From positions 30,006,326 through 30,070,325 of the forward strand of contig OY821791.1 of NCBI GenBank assembly GCA_963682175.1: a stretch of DNA of 64,000 nt, given 5' to 3'. The position numbers and the translations under genes were made by a program. The notes under the pieces are model-generated. The model did not search any database, was not told where the DNA came from, and worked only from the letters and a program-made list of their open reading frames with translations. Positions within the stretch are counted from its first letter, which is position 1. Each line of letters begins with the position of its first letter. This DNA comes from Triglochin maritima. Its lineage: Eukaryota; Streptophyta; Magnoliopsida; Alismatales; Juncaginaceae. Below, piece after piece: positions 32,191-45,587 of this stretch.

Positions 32191-33079
32191 TTTTTTATTT
32201 AATAAATGACCGTTTGAGAGAAAATGGAGTGGCCACCTCTTAAAAGGCACTATAAGTGTTTGGGTGCAGCTTTCAAATGTCAGCTTTTGATCAGAAGCTA
32301 GCTTTTGAGAATATGGATGCAACTTCTTCTTGAAGATTGAGAGTTGTTTGGATAGACAAAAGATTTCTGGTAGTAGGTAATGTTTTGTCAAAGAAAAATT
32401 CTTAAATTACCATAGACTTTGATTAAATTAAAATTCATTATAAATTCGTTTGAATTTTTTTTTTTTTTTTTTCTTCTAAAACATGTTTTTTATTTGTTTA
32501 TATTTAAAAAAAATTATAATATTTTTTATCCGGAATTGATCTCCAAATGATACGAGAGTAAATTGGTCCAAACAAAATCAAAATTTCAAAAAAACTGAGA
32601 AGCTCCTATACCCCAGTTTCTCCATCTCATTATAAATGTTGTATTATTTTGCACACCAGAAGCAGAGATTCCTGGGATCGTTAGGACGTTGTATTCGTTT
32701 AGACGTTTAGAAGCCGAGATTCCTGCGACCATGGAGAGGTGGATTTAATGTTATCCAAACGGGTCTATGTAGTCTCGGTGAGAGCTGTCTGTGGAGGTGC
32801 TGGTACGGTTTTAAAATCATTTGGATGATTCTTTTTAAAATCATATTTTGAATTATATATAGTATTAATTTAATCTACAAATGGTTACTAATTTTGCCAG
32901 ACACTACAGTCTCGAATTTAACGCAACCCAAACTCTAATATTTTTATCAGTTTTCGGATGTTTGTAGTTGAGCTTCTATATATTGTGCCAAATTGTATTT
33001 CACATTTTCTTAGCTTTTTTTATCCGACATTTTAATAACTACAAAAGCTGTTTTAGAGATGTAGACCTATATTTGGATT
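32191..33079. other. Spacer, nothing firm
   Basis: AT-rich, with a T run at 32458-32472. The stretch near 32245-32340 (AGTGTTTGGGTGCAGCTTT, AGAAGCTAGCTTTTGA) resembles common plant MITE ends, but no matching inverted end or target duplication was found. Confidence 0.4.
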
Positions 33080-33087
33080 GCGTTCAC

Positions 33088-33291
33088 GGGGGCGAGCTAC
33101 CGGACCGGACTGGATTAGAATTGGATCGGTTCCGGACCTCGGACCGAAAACCGGACTAGACCGGTCCAAAACCGATCTTTTTACCTTAAATTTTTTTTAA
33201 AAAAATCAGACCGGTCAGGTCCGGACCGGACCAGAACCGAATTGACTCTGGATCCAGGAGCGAAGACCGGACCGGTTATTGCTCACTCCCA
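33088..33291. mobile_element. hAT-like MITE, 204 bp
   Basis: Ends GGGGGCGAGC and GCTCACTCCCA are inverted matches; the 8-base flanks GCGTTCAC (33080-33087) and GTGTTCAC (33292-33299) match at seven positions. The body is rich in CCGGTCCGG-type palindromes. Size, ends and 8-base duplication fit a non-autonomous hAT element. Confidence 0.7.
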
Positions 33292-33299
33292 GTGTTCAC

Positions 33300-33627
33300 A
33301 AAGTTGGTTTGTTTGACCACATTCGTTATGTTTTGAGCATTTTTTAAGGTTGTCATTTCGTTAGGTTGTTATTGGTGAACCAAATTTCAATTGTAGTGAC
33401 GATACTGTGATTTATGTTACAGATCTTCTAGATATATTGACAATCTTATGTTTTCATTTGATTACATTTAAATTTAGTTTATTTTCTTCCTATACATCTT
33501 GTATGCTCATTGTCTCCTTTACCTAAAAGACTATTGTGAAACGAGAGTATCGTCATTCTTTGTCAATGACTTTTTTATTCAAACTCAAAAAGAACCTCCG
33601 AGGACCATTTTACCATATACTATATAC
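33300..33627. other. Spacer, nothing recognised
   Basis: AT-rich; no supportable gene or repeat. Confidence 0.4.
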
Positions 33628-33632
33628 CTTAG

Positions 33633-36175
33633 TGTCACATCCCAGAACAACGGAAAATTTAAACTTTTATAATCAAATGATGACAATGATTAAAATCATC
33701 AAGAGTGAGGATATTACTCATAAAACTACCCAAATATCACTGGTACACCATATTACATAAGAGTTTGTCAAAAATATGATTACATCTGAGAACAGAAAGA
33801 TACGAAGATATAGAAACATGAAATCATAATCACCTAAAAGCAGACTCGAGGATCCGGTCCCAAAGTGCAATCTCCCTCAGTCACCACCCGCCAGAACCTA
33901 TCTCGGTCCTGAAAATAAACATAACAAGGATGCCTTAGTTTCCATAAGAAACCCCGTATGACAAGATCACCTATATGTCATTTCATACTAGTATAGCATG
34001 ACATGAATACAAAGCAATAAAATAACATTCCCTCCAAGGGTAAAACTGGACGTCCATCCCGCAATCGTTATCACTGCCACACAGGCCGAACGGTCTACAA
34101 TCGTCACTGCTGCCACACATGCCACACGGTCCACAACATCACCACTACCACACAGGCCGAACGGTCGACAACATCGCCGATGCCACATAGGCCACCCGGT
34201 CAACAAGCATTGGGTCTCCGTGGAGACCTACCGTAGGTACATACGGTCTAGCACACAATACGCAACACACACCCCATACACGGCTACACAAGCCAAAGGG
34301 ATCGGTGAGGAGGCGTTCACACTTCCACGCTAGTAGAATCAGATCTGTAAACATCGTGGTCCACCACCACACCGACGAAGTCGTCACTCGATAGGTGCCC
34401 AATCGAGCTACCTGCTGGAAACATCGTCGGAAGTCCATCGCCGCTACCAAACAGGCCATACACAATCCTCCCTACCGCCACACAGGTCGCACAGGGGCCC
34501 TCCCGCCGCGACACAGGCCGCACGGGATGGTGCAATCACTGCCTCTCAAGGTCAGTCGAAGATATCCACCACATAGATCGAGGGCCAGACAAACTACAAA
34601 TCCAGACCGAAGTCCGCGGGGTCATCGAGATCCACGTGCAGACACCAACTCCACCGCTATAAAAGCAAGGTAGCGGCCTCCGTAGCCATCCAAGTCGGTA
34701 GTCACTTCACCCAACGGCAGTTGGGTGCCCACTGAAAGCATTGGGATCCGCGATCTCACAGGCTACTACTCTAATGAGAGTCAAAGCATAAACCACGTCA
34801 TAGTCTATAATACAGAGGTGACACGTAGTATCCACACTCTTCCACACGGCGGTCTCTTGGCAGGCACGAGCAACGCAACCACCGTCACCTCCCGGCTCAC
34901 ATTCTAAGCGAGAACACCGGTTTCCGTGGACGGAGTTGACACTTCACTAGGACCAAGATTTAGTTATGGGACCAAACAGTCGAACAAAAGATATAAACCG
35001 GTCAACCGATACGTGGTCGAAGCCCGGTCAGACTAAATCAATTTAAGGCAACTGGTCGAACGACTCAGGGGCCCTGTTCAACCGCAGATTAACAGGGGAC
35101 AACCTATAAGCATCTAGTCATAACGGTCAAACAAGATGTATAAACCGGTCGACCAATACGCGGTCAAAATCCAGACTCAGCCCAAGTCAAAAAATCAAGT
35201 CAATTGTCGAACGGCTCAGGGGCCCCGTTCGACCGAACACTAACAGTGTCCGTCCTACAATAATCAAGTCTCAAACGGTCAAACCAACATCCAAACGGTC
35301 GCCCGAACCAAAAGAAAACTTAAGTTATCGGTCGGACAGAGGTCACGAGCGCGTTTGGATGGTCAACGCTCGGTCCAACCCAGTAAACAAGGCAACGGTC
35401 GAATAGCTCAGGAGCCCCGTCCAACCGAAAAACATCAGTAACTCTCCAACCCATCAACCAGTCGACTGTCGCAAGGCATCGTTCGACCGGTGCTAGGTAA
35501 AGATGGAGATTTACACTACAACCGGTCGACTGCAAACCAACACCGGTCGACCGTTAGTCGACAACTTCCTGGCCTTGCCAAGAACAACTTGTTGCCTCTC
35601 GTCGCCGACGGGGTCTTCGACCTCCGACGATGAGTGAAACTCGACACCCACACGTTTGGTTAAGCCTCTAATGTAAGAACTTGGCATACTTTTCTTTGGT
35701 CGACGCAAACTCATCGAAGCTCACATGACAACGCCTCTGGACCGCAACCTCACACACGACCTCCACCTCACGTCAATCTCTACCCGGCGAACCTCCACGC
35801 GCAAGCACACCACCACCCACCCGAGCTCCCGCCAGTGTCTCTGATCCATCGGAAATAAAGGTAGAGAGAGATGTGCTTGGAGTGAGAAGGGAGAGAAACA
35901 TGAAGAAGAAGAAGAAGAAGAAGAAGAAAGAAGACGTGAGAAGAGAGTTAGAGATGAAGAGATTTGTTTCCTTCAACAAAACCCCCCACCAACAGGAGCC
36001 ACCCAACCAAACATGCAAGCCCATACTTCCCTCACCCCAAGCCATGCCTCCACCACCACCGTACCCATCACGTTTCCACCACTCCTTCCTCACATTCCCA
36101 TGCAAACCCTCCATCAACCTATAATCTCCCCACTAATCACCATTAACCACCTAGGCAAAGGTTAGGGTCTTTACA
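33633..36175 (-). mobile_element. Solo LTR of a gypsy family, 2543 bp, target duplication CTTAG
   Basis: TGTCACATCCCAGAAC to GGGTCTTTACA, with CTTAG at 33628-33632 and 36176-36180. On the minus strand a GTATGCCAAG donor lies near 35690 and a TTATTTTCAG/G acceptor near 33911, as in the related LTRs. CGGTCGACCG variants lie at 34970-35575. It is longer than the others because of tandem-like GCCACACAGGCC-type sequence at 34060-34530. Confidence 0.88.
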
Positions 36176-36750
36176 CTTAGGACCATGTAAATTGAAAAAA
36201 ATGACATTTATACTTCATAAGGACCTAATCAATTAACAATACTGCCCAGTAAAATTTACCCTAGGACTGTGTAATTTGAAAACACGACATTGCCACTTCA
36301 TGCGGACCTGATGAATTAAGTAACATCAGGGCCTTATAAGTTTTACCTAAGACCTTAAATCGGAAACACAAACTTTATACTTCATGCATGCCTTGTAAAC
36401 GGAAAACACAACAACTATACTTCCTACAGACCTTGAAAATGGAAAATACGACTTTTACACGTCATATAACTACCTCATAGATCAACAACACGGTCTTATA
36501 CTTATACATTATAATCTTTTCGATATGAGTGATGACATTGTTGTTTATGTTTCTCAGCATTAAGATGTGGTTGATCACTATGTTATTTAAATTGTTCAGT
36601 TTTTTAATGTGCTTGATAACCATGTTGTTTATATATTTATCAACCTTTCGACGTGTGTTTTTTTCGTGTGTAGATGATTATGCACAAAAATGGTCATCTA
36701 TTGGGTTGGAGATTTGTTGCTTGACTTTTGTTTGATCAATCAACATTAGA
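36176..36750. repeat. Spacer with a degenerate tandem repeat
   Basis: From 36176 to about 36480 a motif like GGACC-TGTAAATTGAAAA-ACGAC-TTATACTTCAT recurs at first about every 100 and then about every 55 bases. The rest is AT-rich with no gene. Confidence 0.5.
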
Positions 36751-37919
36751 TGAGAATGGGATCCTGTCCAATTCTTAAAAAACAGTTGGAGTGTACACTT
36801 CAACTGTTGATTACATTGGGGGAAAAATTCAACTTCAATGTTGGCAACTTCCGTCTTGTATTCAGCTTCTTGTTCGGAATAACGCATGTCATTAACAACT
36901 CTATCAAGTTGTTTGAAAGAATGCGGAAAATCCAAATTAAGTGTCATTAACACGATTGTCACATTATAATTGCGTAGAGATTCGCACATAATTAATTATG
37001 TGTGCCTTACATGCAGAAGATCCAGGATGCTTCAAAAAAAAAAAAGGACCACCATGAAGTTGGTTTCAATTGGATTATTTCATTGTTTGAAGACAGATGA
37101 CTCTCATCGAAGCACCTCATATTATTTAACTTACGATTGGCAACGGAAATTAGTTGAACAAAGTTTTTTGCACACGTAACATGCAAACAAGGAGAATCTA
37201 TTGCATTTATTTATTTATAACTATTTGAAAAACCACATTTATTTATAACTGTTTGAAAAATCACACCCACGTACTTTAGTAGTTGTCTATGTCTTTTAAA
37301 CTTTTTGGTAGTTTATCATAAATTACCCTAGAATTACAAGATGATATAGTTGTCCAACACAATCTAAACACTAGAAAAGTTATACCCTTGACCTTAATAT
37401 TATCTCGGATGATAATAATATCCTGTTGAGTTGAAAAGTATTCTGGAAAGTGATTAACATGCAAAATCCAGGAGTACACTTTAAAACATAAATTTACCTG
37501 GGAAAACTCCTAGAAGGTCAAGATCTCACGATAGTACTTACTAAGTTATTATTGTTCAAATACATCTTTGTAGTTCGGATGAAAAATGTGTGTTCCGTTT
37601 GTTTTTGATCGTTTCTCCTTTATTTGTAGTTTGTATGATGTCTATATTTTAAAAACAAATCACACATCTCCAGCTTCTCTTTTTTAAAATATATGTTGAT
37701 ATTTACTTGAATCAACAAAATACTCCAGGTTGATTGAAGAGATGTATTTCATTTTGCTACACACTTGAAATGTGAATCTAGTAATTAACGTTTTCCACGT
37801 TGCGAGCCACAATGTTATTCTTTGTCCTTTGAATCCTATGTTCTTGTCATCTCATTTATATAAAATAAATATACTCTTCCCGTGCGTAAGATTAATAGTG
37901 TGTCATCATTATCTATTAT
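36751..37919 (-). repeat. Repeat H, copy 1
   Basis: About 1.17 kb found again inverted at 62052-63987, and in part at 22074-22240/32049-32190 and 41745-41915. A 103-codon open frame on the minus strand (36678-36989; it contains LDRVVNDMRYSEQEAEYKTE) is partly shared by the other copy. It faintly recalls FAR1-like transposase text, but that is not secure. This copy holds the unoccupied target of the gypsy array (37316-37324) and of the solo LTR at 63143-63885. Its right end abuts a CACTA terminus. Confidence 0.75.
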
Positions 37920-38377
37920 CACTACTACAAATATGATCTTTGCCAACGGACCATTTTGTCGGCAAAGGGGATAATTTCCGTCGACAAAAGCTCATGCCGA
38001 CGAAATTTCCGTCGACATTGTTCTGCCGATAGTAGCCTTGTTGGGAACAACATTGCCGACAAAAATTTCATCGGGATGTTGAACATTTCCGCACCAAAAA
38101 AATGCACGCAAAACATGATTGCCGACAAAAAATCTGTCGGCCAAAGAACTCGATATTCTATTTTGCAATCCGAATTGTCGTTGGCACTAGATCTTCCTGC
38201 CAATATTTCCGACCGTAGTGCCATCGACAAAAGATCTTCATGCAAAATTTGCCAACGGAATGTCCATCAGCTAAATTAGGACCTGCTAAAAAATTTACAG
38301 TTAGTTATTCACAACCCATAACAGGTTTATACAATATGCAATAAAAGTCCATTACAACCACAAAGCATATCATGTCA

Positions 38378-40397
38378 CACTACTACAGAAAAGGGAATAT
38401 ACGTCGGATGTACGGGGCTATACACGTCGGATATAAGCACACCCCGAACCGACGTCTACGTGTGCGTCGTCTATACATAGACGTCGGTCATAGTATAGCC
38501 GACGTCTATAGATAACGGATATACGTCGGCTGTACTTAGAAGCCGACGTATACTCGTTAACGTATAGACGTCGGTCTATACGATAGACGACGTCTGTACT
38601 TTAGGTATAGACGTCGGTAAACAAACATACGACGTCTATACTTTAGGTATAGACGTCGGGTACCTAACATACGACGTCTATACTTTAGGTATAGACGTCG
38701 GCTTCATACTAAATCTGACGTCTATGCCTTTCTTCTAGGGAATAAACGTCGGCCACTAACTACATCCGTCGTTTATTCCTAAACCTGGACAAAAAAGAAT
38801 AAATAGCATCCGACGAAATTGTTTTTAGTCTCGTATTCGTGTACATACAACTGCACCAAATTCGTTCACCTATAAATTTGTTCACAATTTCATCCACATA
38901 TACATACAAGCACAAACTAACAAGCATACATGCACAAACACAAACATACAACCATACATGCACAAACATACAAAGCATACACAATTGACATTCAACACAC
39001 TTGCAATTAATTCATTCTAAAATTAAGGCGATTATATTAATGCATAAAGTGTACGTTTGTAATATAAGTGCACTTGTTAACTAAATTACAAAAAATACTA
39101 TTGGCAAGAGAACCTAGTTCGTCAGCATGTTTCTGATGAAATAGCGAGCCCATCGGTCGCGAGTTTCATCGAGCTCATGTTGCGAGAAGGGATCACTACT
39201 TTTTGGGAAAACCTATCAAAAAAATACAAGTGTTGAATATTAATAACTAAATATTGAAACTACACAACTATACAATTGAATAACGATCTACATTACCTCG
39301 GATAGGCATACGTCTTGAGTTGTCAATTCGAGGATTTCCTCCATGTATCTCATCACGTAGTAACCGCATTCCGTATTTCCAACCTGCTTCTGGTACTACA
39401 AACATAGGAATTCGCTAAATATTTGTTCCTAACTTATCGTAAAACCTCGAAATTTTAATATTGCATTGGTTCGAATATGCCGATGAACAAAGATAAATCT
39501 TAATTAGACTTCAATGCAACCTCGATAATACACTTTCAGTCGGAATCAATACCAAATATGCATGTTAAAATCTGTTTTGATTTGATTTCAAACTACATTT
39601 GACTCGTTCCACCTATATTTTTCACTTATTAATTTTTCTACAGAGATGATGCGGTGACGAACCAAAGGAGGATGGAGGAAGACGAACTTAAACAAGATGT
39701 GATGCCGGAGGAGCTCTTTGTGGTTTGGAGACACGAGATGGTGCGGTGACGGCTGCAAACGACACGAGATGAAGGCTAACTTAGATAGAATATGTGGAGA
39801 AAAACGGAGGACGGAGAAAGACGAACTTAAACAACAAAAACGAACTTAAAACTTACATGTGGAGAAAGCCGGAGGAAGACGGAGGAAGAAGGAGAAGAGG
39901 GCCGGAAAAGTGGAGGAGAGCTTGGGAGCTCGCTGCGGTGCCGGAGACGGTGCGGATGGGTCGGAGATCGGTCGCGGAGGAGCGTTGGGTCGCGGGACGG
40001 CTAGGGTTTAGGTGGGTTTCGTCTGAAAAGAATGAGAGGAAACGCGCCTGTTAGATTTCTTTAAGACCTATAGACGTCGGATATTATATAACGTCGACGT
40101 CTATTCCTCGACGTCTATATGCATGGCGTATAGACGTCGGTCTACTATAACATCCGACGTCTATAGGTCGACGTTTATACCATATAGACGTCGGATACAC
40201 AAGGTACTATCACACCCAACGTCTATACACCATAGACGTCGGCCAAACTTGGTATTCTTACACCGACGTCTATAGTACAATATAGACATCGGTCTCCCTA
40301 AAGGCCGACGTCTATTCTGTCCCCTCCCCACTAGACGTCGGTGGTCATAAAGGTCGACGTCTATTGGGCGACGAGTAAAGCCTATTTTGCAGTAGTG
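38378..40397 (-). mobile_element. CACTA-1, non-autonomous, 2020 bp, target duplication TCA
   Basis: Ends CACTACTACAGAAAAGGG and GCAGTAGTG; TCA at 38375-38377 and 40398-40400. Subterminal regions hold many TAGACGTCGG / CCGACGTCTA units on both sides. Inside is only the end of an Ulp1-like gene and, near 39790-40055, its promoter-side sequence; no transposase. Confidence 0.9.
39114..39395 (-). pseudogene. Ulp1-like cysteine protease, last two exons (CACTA-1)
   Basis: Exons 39297-39395 and 39114-39212, 99 nt each, with an 84-base GT-AG intron. They read QVGNTECGYYVMRYMEEIL and, later, FSQHELDETRDRWARYF, then stop. ECGYYVM carries the catalytic Cys of the C48 family. The upstream exons with His and Asp are deleted. 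Confidence 0.8.
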
Positions 40398-41316
40398 TCA
40401 TAAGTCATATTCATATACCATATTAATACTACTTATATCATAAGTGGCATAACATATCCGTCGGCCAAAGAACTTGATATTTTGAATTACCGACATAATT
40501 GCCGTTCCCACTAGATCTTCCTGCTACTATTGCCGACAGAAATGCCATCGACAAAAGATCTTGTGCAAAATTTGGAGACGGAATGTCCGTCAGCTAAAGA
40601 AGCACCTGCTAAAAAAATTACAGTTAATTACGATTCGCAACCCATATCGGGATTATACATCTGCAATAAAAGTCCATTACAACCACAAAGCATATCATGT
40701 CATAAGTCATATTCATATACCATACTAATACTACATATATCATAAGTGACAATATATATCCTAGTCATAAGTCATACTACATATATCATAACTCACAAGT
40801 CACACAATACAGGAAGAGAACACTAGCACTAGTATACCAAGTCAGGCTTAGAATTAGTCGGCATTGTTCTGCCAGTAGTAGCCTCGTTGGGAACAACATT
40901 GCCGACAAAAATTTCGTTGGGATGTCCAACGTTTCCGAGCCAAAAATGCACGCAAAACTCGATTGCCGACAGAATATCCGCCAGCTAAAGAACTTGATAT
41001 TTTGTATTGCCGACAAAATTGTCGTTCCCACTAGATCTTCCTGCCACTATTGCCGACAGAAATGCCATCGACAAAAGATCTTCATGCAAAATTTGCCGAC
41101 GGAATATCCGTCAGCTAAAGTAGCACCTGGTAAAAAAATTGCAGTTAGTTACAATTCACAACCCATATCGGGTTTATACAATTGCAATAAAAGTCCACAG
41201 AGCATATCATGTCATAAGTCATATTCATATACCATACTAATACTACATATATCATAAGTGACATAGTATATATCCGAGTCATAAGTCATACTACATATAT
41301 CATAACTCATAAGTCA

Positions 41317-41619
41317 CACAAAACTAGAGGGAAGACTAATATATCATAATGGATGCTTCACATTAAATATTTTTACTCCAAATTATCTTTAAAAAATCAA
41401 TTATGTTGGATGTTTCATCTTCCTAAATAAATCAGTGTAACCTTCTCATTGAAGTTTTGTAACATCCATATTATGTTGACTTTATATACATCTTCGTTGG
41501 TATGGAATATGAATGCTATTGCAACTTATGCACCTCCGGGTATATAAAGGGGAGGTTTCTCCATGTTATAAAGATGGAAAAAAACATGATTGAATATTAG
41601 TCTTCCCTCTAGTTTTGTG
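41317..41619. mobile_element. MITE-like element with 26-bp perfect inverted ends
   Basis: CACAAAACTAGAGGGAAGAC at 41317 is matched inverted at 41600-41619 (whole match 41317-41342 with 41594-41619). 303 bases, no coding capacity. No clear target duplication, so a recombined or truncated neighbour is possible. Confidence 0.7.
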
Positions 41620-41744
41620 ATTCTATTTAATCAGTACAAATCCATTATTAGTAGGAGATCAAGATTTTATTTTTAAAATCCAATGAAATCTAAAAGTTAT
41701 TTTGACGTGGAGGCCACCTGTGCACATCATGTGAAGGGTGGTAC

Positions 41745-41915
41745 TTTGTTCAACTAATTTCTGTGGTCAATCGTAAGTTAAATAATATGAGGTCCTTTGA
41801 TGAAAGTGATCTGTCTTCAAACAATGAAATAATTCAATTGAAACCAACTTCATGGTGGTCCTTTTTTTGGAAGCATCATGGATCTTCTGCATGTAAGGCA
41901 CACTTCTTGAATTTA
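41745..41915 (+). repeat. Repeat H, short copy
   Basis: Matches 62850-62990 (same strand) and the inverse of 37002-37165, for example GTAAGTTAAATAATATGAGG and CTTCATGGTGGTCCTTTTTT. Confidence 0.8.
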
Positions 41916-42277
41916 TTTTGCTACATACATCTTCTTTGTACTTAAGACATGGTAACTAACTTGGTGTCTTTATTGTTCCAGGTTTCTTCTTAGTTTCATC
42001 GTTACATTTACTATCGTGGCATCATATTTCTTACCCGACTATGTTTGTAGTTAACATTTTCTTTGTATGAATGTAGTATTTTTTTATGCAGAGGTGGTGA
42101 ATGTTGATTCCTACTCTAGTTTCGACCGGTCCCCTTCCCCCAAGAAAAAAGGAAAAGCAAACTCTGAATCTCAGTCAACAAAGACAACCTCCACATAGAA
42201 ATTAGGTCAATTGATCTCCACATTCTTCTTTGTTGCCATCAGACTCTGAACATTGCGACTCCCTTCAACTCATGCAA
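41916..42277. other. Probable upstream part of a PIF/Harbinger relic
   Basis: Low-complexity sequence with a lysine/serine coding fragment near 42135-42180 (SPKKKGKANSESQS). No other domain seen. Confidence 0.35.
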
Positions 42278-42466
42278 AATGTGGAATGCGCGTTTGGAGT
42301 ACTTCAAGCAAGATCTGTCATCATGAAAAGGTCATCGTTAGCATGGAGTACATATATTCTCGGTAAAATTATGACTGCATGAATAATCTTGCACAACATG
42401 ATTGTGGATGACGAACGCGACTCTTACGAACAGTTAGTGGATATAAATGAATTTATCCACGAGTGA
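42278..42466 (+). pseudogene. PIF/Harbinger DDE transposase, C-terminal fragment
   Basis: One frame reads NVECAFGVLQARSVIMKR, a stretch ending YILGKIMTA, a TGA where the family has Cys, then IILHNMIVDDERDS. ECAFGVLQARF and ACIILHNMIVEDER are hallmarks of plant PIF/Harbinger transposases. The fragment is short and contains a stop, so it is dead. Short scrambled copies of the flank (GACTCCCTTCAACTCATGCA) recur at 42860-42885. Confidence 0.85.
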
Positions 42467-44290
42467 CCTTAAAACATCGGTGAATGTTCAAATGAGTCGG
42501 GTCTTCGGTATTCCACTGATAGTTTGTGGGTATTAACAGATATCTGCATAACAGAGATCGAGTACGAGATGCCCGGATATATATGACATTGCGACGCGAT
42601 TTGATCGAAAATATATAGCAACGTTTTGGAAAGAATGCAAGTGATGAAATAGAAAATGAGGTAAAAAGAAATGATGTGGAGGAGAGTGTTGAAAGTGAGG
42701 TTGAGGTTAATGAGTGAAAAATAAGTTGGATTGGGTTGTATAGAGTTTTTGCTGACATGACATAAAGAGAAACTAAGTTTTTCTTTTTTTTTGGGGGGGG
42801 GGGGGGGGGGGATGAACATGATCCACCTACCTCATGCAAAATGCATTTGATATTAGATTAGCGACTCCCTTCAACTCATGCAAAATGATCCACCTACCTC
42901 TGATGATGATGAACATCAACTCACTCCAGCTACGGTTCCAACTCAAAGTCCAACGAAAGGTTAATGTTGAGTCAAAACCCAAAATGCATTTGATATTAGA
43001 TTCAAAAAACCATATAGTGTTCGATCTAGAAGCTAGGGGAACTGCAAGCTAGTGAGGCATGGATCAAACACAAGTACGCGAAGATAACAAAATGAGTTAG
43101 TTTTCATTATGGTTGGGAAATGATCTAGAAGTTGATTCTTGTATTGTATTTGAGGAATGAAGTGTTATTAGAATTTCTATTTTTGAAAATCATTGTCATA
43201 TTGAAATGGAGGATGATAGCAAAATCCGTTCTTGTATAATTTGAATTTTCATCGGAGGATTGATGGTATGGAGGACAGGAGCAAATCCTTACAATTTTTT
43301 TCAGTGCGTTCAAGAAGAAAGATATATGTGTTATTGTATGCAGGTGATTGTTTACTTGTGATTACACAATGTGATTGCTTGTGCGATCTTTGTGAATTAG
43401 ACATAGAACACTCTTTACACTTATTTTTTTACTTGTGATTACATAATTTAGGGGTGGAGCGCATTCCTTTTTGCAACAACAACCTTAATTATTGCACAAG
43501 GATGAAATGAGAACGCTCTACAACATTTAAGGAGTTTTAATCGTAATTTACATTTGAATGAAATGCATGACTTGGCTGGTATTTCTTTTGTTTGATGTAC
43601 AGTCTTGAAAAGCATAGTTTGCAGCAATTCCAAAGATCATCTTCAAACTTACTTAACATATTTCATGACTTTTTTCCCTTGGTTGCGGAGATCTAGCTAG
43701 TTGGTAACTCCAATTGCTTGGGACATGTTCCTGAGTTAGTCAGGAAAACTCCTTTGAAGGCTAAAACAATCTGGGCATAAGAATTGATTTTCTCCGTTTT
43801 TTAGTTTGCATTGTAGAAGTGGTACCATTGGAGGGATAAGTAAAGGCTTAATTTAATTGAGTCATAATGAATTTTTGAATTCGCTCCCCAAGTTGATGAC
43901 ATTAGCAACTTAATTAGCCCTTGTGATTTACTTCCTACTTTTTAATTACAGATAATATTTGCACATTATTTGGTACTCAAAAAGAAGTTTGCACATTAAT
44001 TGTAGCCAATTTTGAGTAGATTTCCACGTCCCTTTATTTTAGGTGAAACTACAAGAAACAAATCTAAGAACCGCAGAAACTACGAAACAACAAACCGAAG
44101 TGTGCAAAGTGTACGTAACTACGTACATCAATTTGTTGATACTCATAGGACTTCAAAGAAAACAAAGATCGTTGAACTTGTTATATGGCGCGCGTGAAAC
44201 ATAACAAGTGAATTGGATTTACTGACCAAGAAACTTAAATAATTGTTTCCATACACACTGAAATTAACATGCATTTCAAAAATCACAAGC
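42467..44290. other. Spacer with a G homopolymer, no gene
   Basis: A run of about 19 G follows a T run at 42784-42811. Short duplicated pieces of the Harbinger flank lie at 42826-43000. The remainder to the P450 stop is AT-rich without a supportable gene; its right part is probably the P450 3' region. Confidence 0.45.
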
Positions 44291-45587
44291 TCAAGATAGA
44301 TTTGGACGTTTGATCGGAACAACCAAGAGCCGCTTGGCCGGCGACAAACTGAGACCCAATTTCTCCGACATATCAATATCTTCTGGCGTCATCCCGTCCG
44401 GTAACGTCCAATCGAAGGAATGGAACAAAGAAGCCAACATCAAATGCACCATTCGGTAAGCCAAAGGCATACCTGGGCAAATTCTTCGACCCACTCCGAA
44501 CGGAATCAGCTCAAAACTGCCACCTCGGTAGTCTACATCTTCTCTTCCGATGAACCTCTCAGGTCGAAAACAGTCAGGATCCTCCCATGTTCCTGCCTCG
44601 CGTCCGATAGCCCACGCATTCACGTAAATCCTTGTTCTTTTGGGAATGAGGTAGCCACAAAGCTCCAATTCTTTTTCCGTTTGTCGCGGTAGGAGTAATG
44701 GAGCGGCTGGGTGCAACCGCATTATCTCCTTAACCACGGCCTGAAGATAAGGAAGTCGAGGGATGTCAGACTCCTCGACTTCCCTATCCTTTGGGACAGT
44801 AGCGAAGATCTCTTCTTTAAGCTTTGTCATCACATTTGGATTGCGTAAGATCTCTGCCATCGCCCATTCTATTGTGATAGAATTTGTATCGCTTCCAGCA
44901 ACAAATATATCCTACGTATACACAACCATAAATGATCAATTTAATTAGGTATGTAGTTCATTTCTACTAATGATGCATGTAGAGCTTGATTCAACCACTT
45001 CCAACTTGAATAAATTTCAACGTACTCTTCAAATATGACATTTTAGATCAACAATGAAATTAATTTGAATAGACCTATGTTCTAGCTTACAGGATAAGAA
45101 TACATGTGATTGTGTGTTGGTGTGAAATTGGCTATATAGCCAAGAGAGGCTATATAGCCAAGAGATATAGGCCCAGATATACGTAGGATATAGGCACCTA
45201 CGGTTGTGATTGCCAAGAGAGGCATACGTATATAGCCAAGAGAACTACATAAGGTTGACATGAGGCTAGGCGTATGCATAAATGGCTAACATATATAGAC
45301 AATCATGATTGAACGAAATTTGATTAATTTACCGGTGCTTACTATTGTTTGATGAGTTCCTTACTCTAAGAACATTGCTAATCGATCAGAAGTAGGATTT
45401 GGCTAACATTACTAGTGTATATATACCAATTGGTTCAACCCAACACAATATATGTTTGAAACAACATATGAGGTTTTACATTAATATCCACATGACTTAA
45501 CATATCAAGATCACAGAAAAACTTTTTTCCTATAAAACATGTTGAGGAATGGAATTATGAACGGTCTCTTGAAATAGGTTGAGTATA

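Larger units (their letters stand above)
37920..41316 (-). mobile_element. CACTA terminus (copy 1 of the CACTA-3 family), truncated, hosting another CACTA
   Basis: Begins CACTACTACAAATATGATC and is the inverted counterpart of the right end at 62051. It keeps the GCCGAC-rich subterminal region and about two of the 520-bp tandem units, then breaks at the MITE at 41317. The nested element 38378-40397 splits it; the uninterrupted target CATGTCATAAGTCAT is seen in the sister unit near 40700. Confidence 0.8.

Noticed and set aside
36678..36989. 103-codon open frame in repeat H, faintly FAR1-like
   Set aside because: Similarity too weak to name; the other copy is interrupted and no start or splice context supports it.
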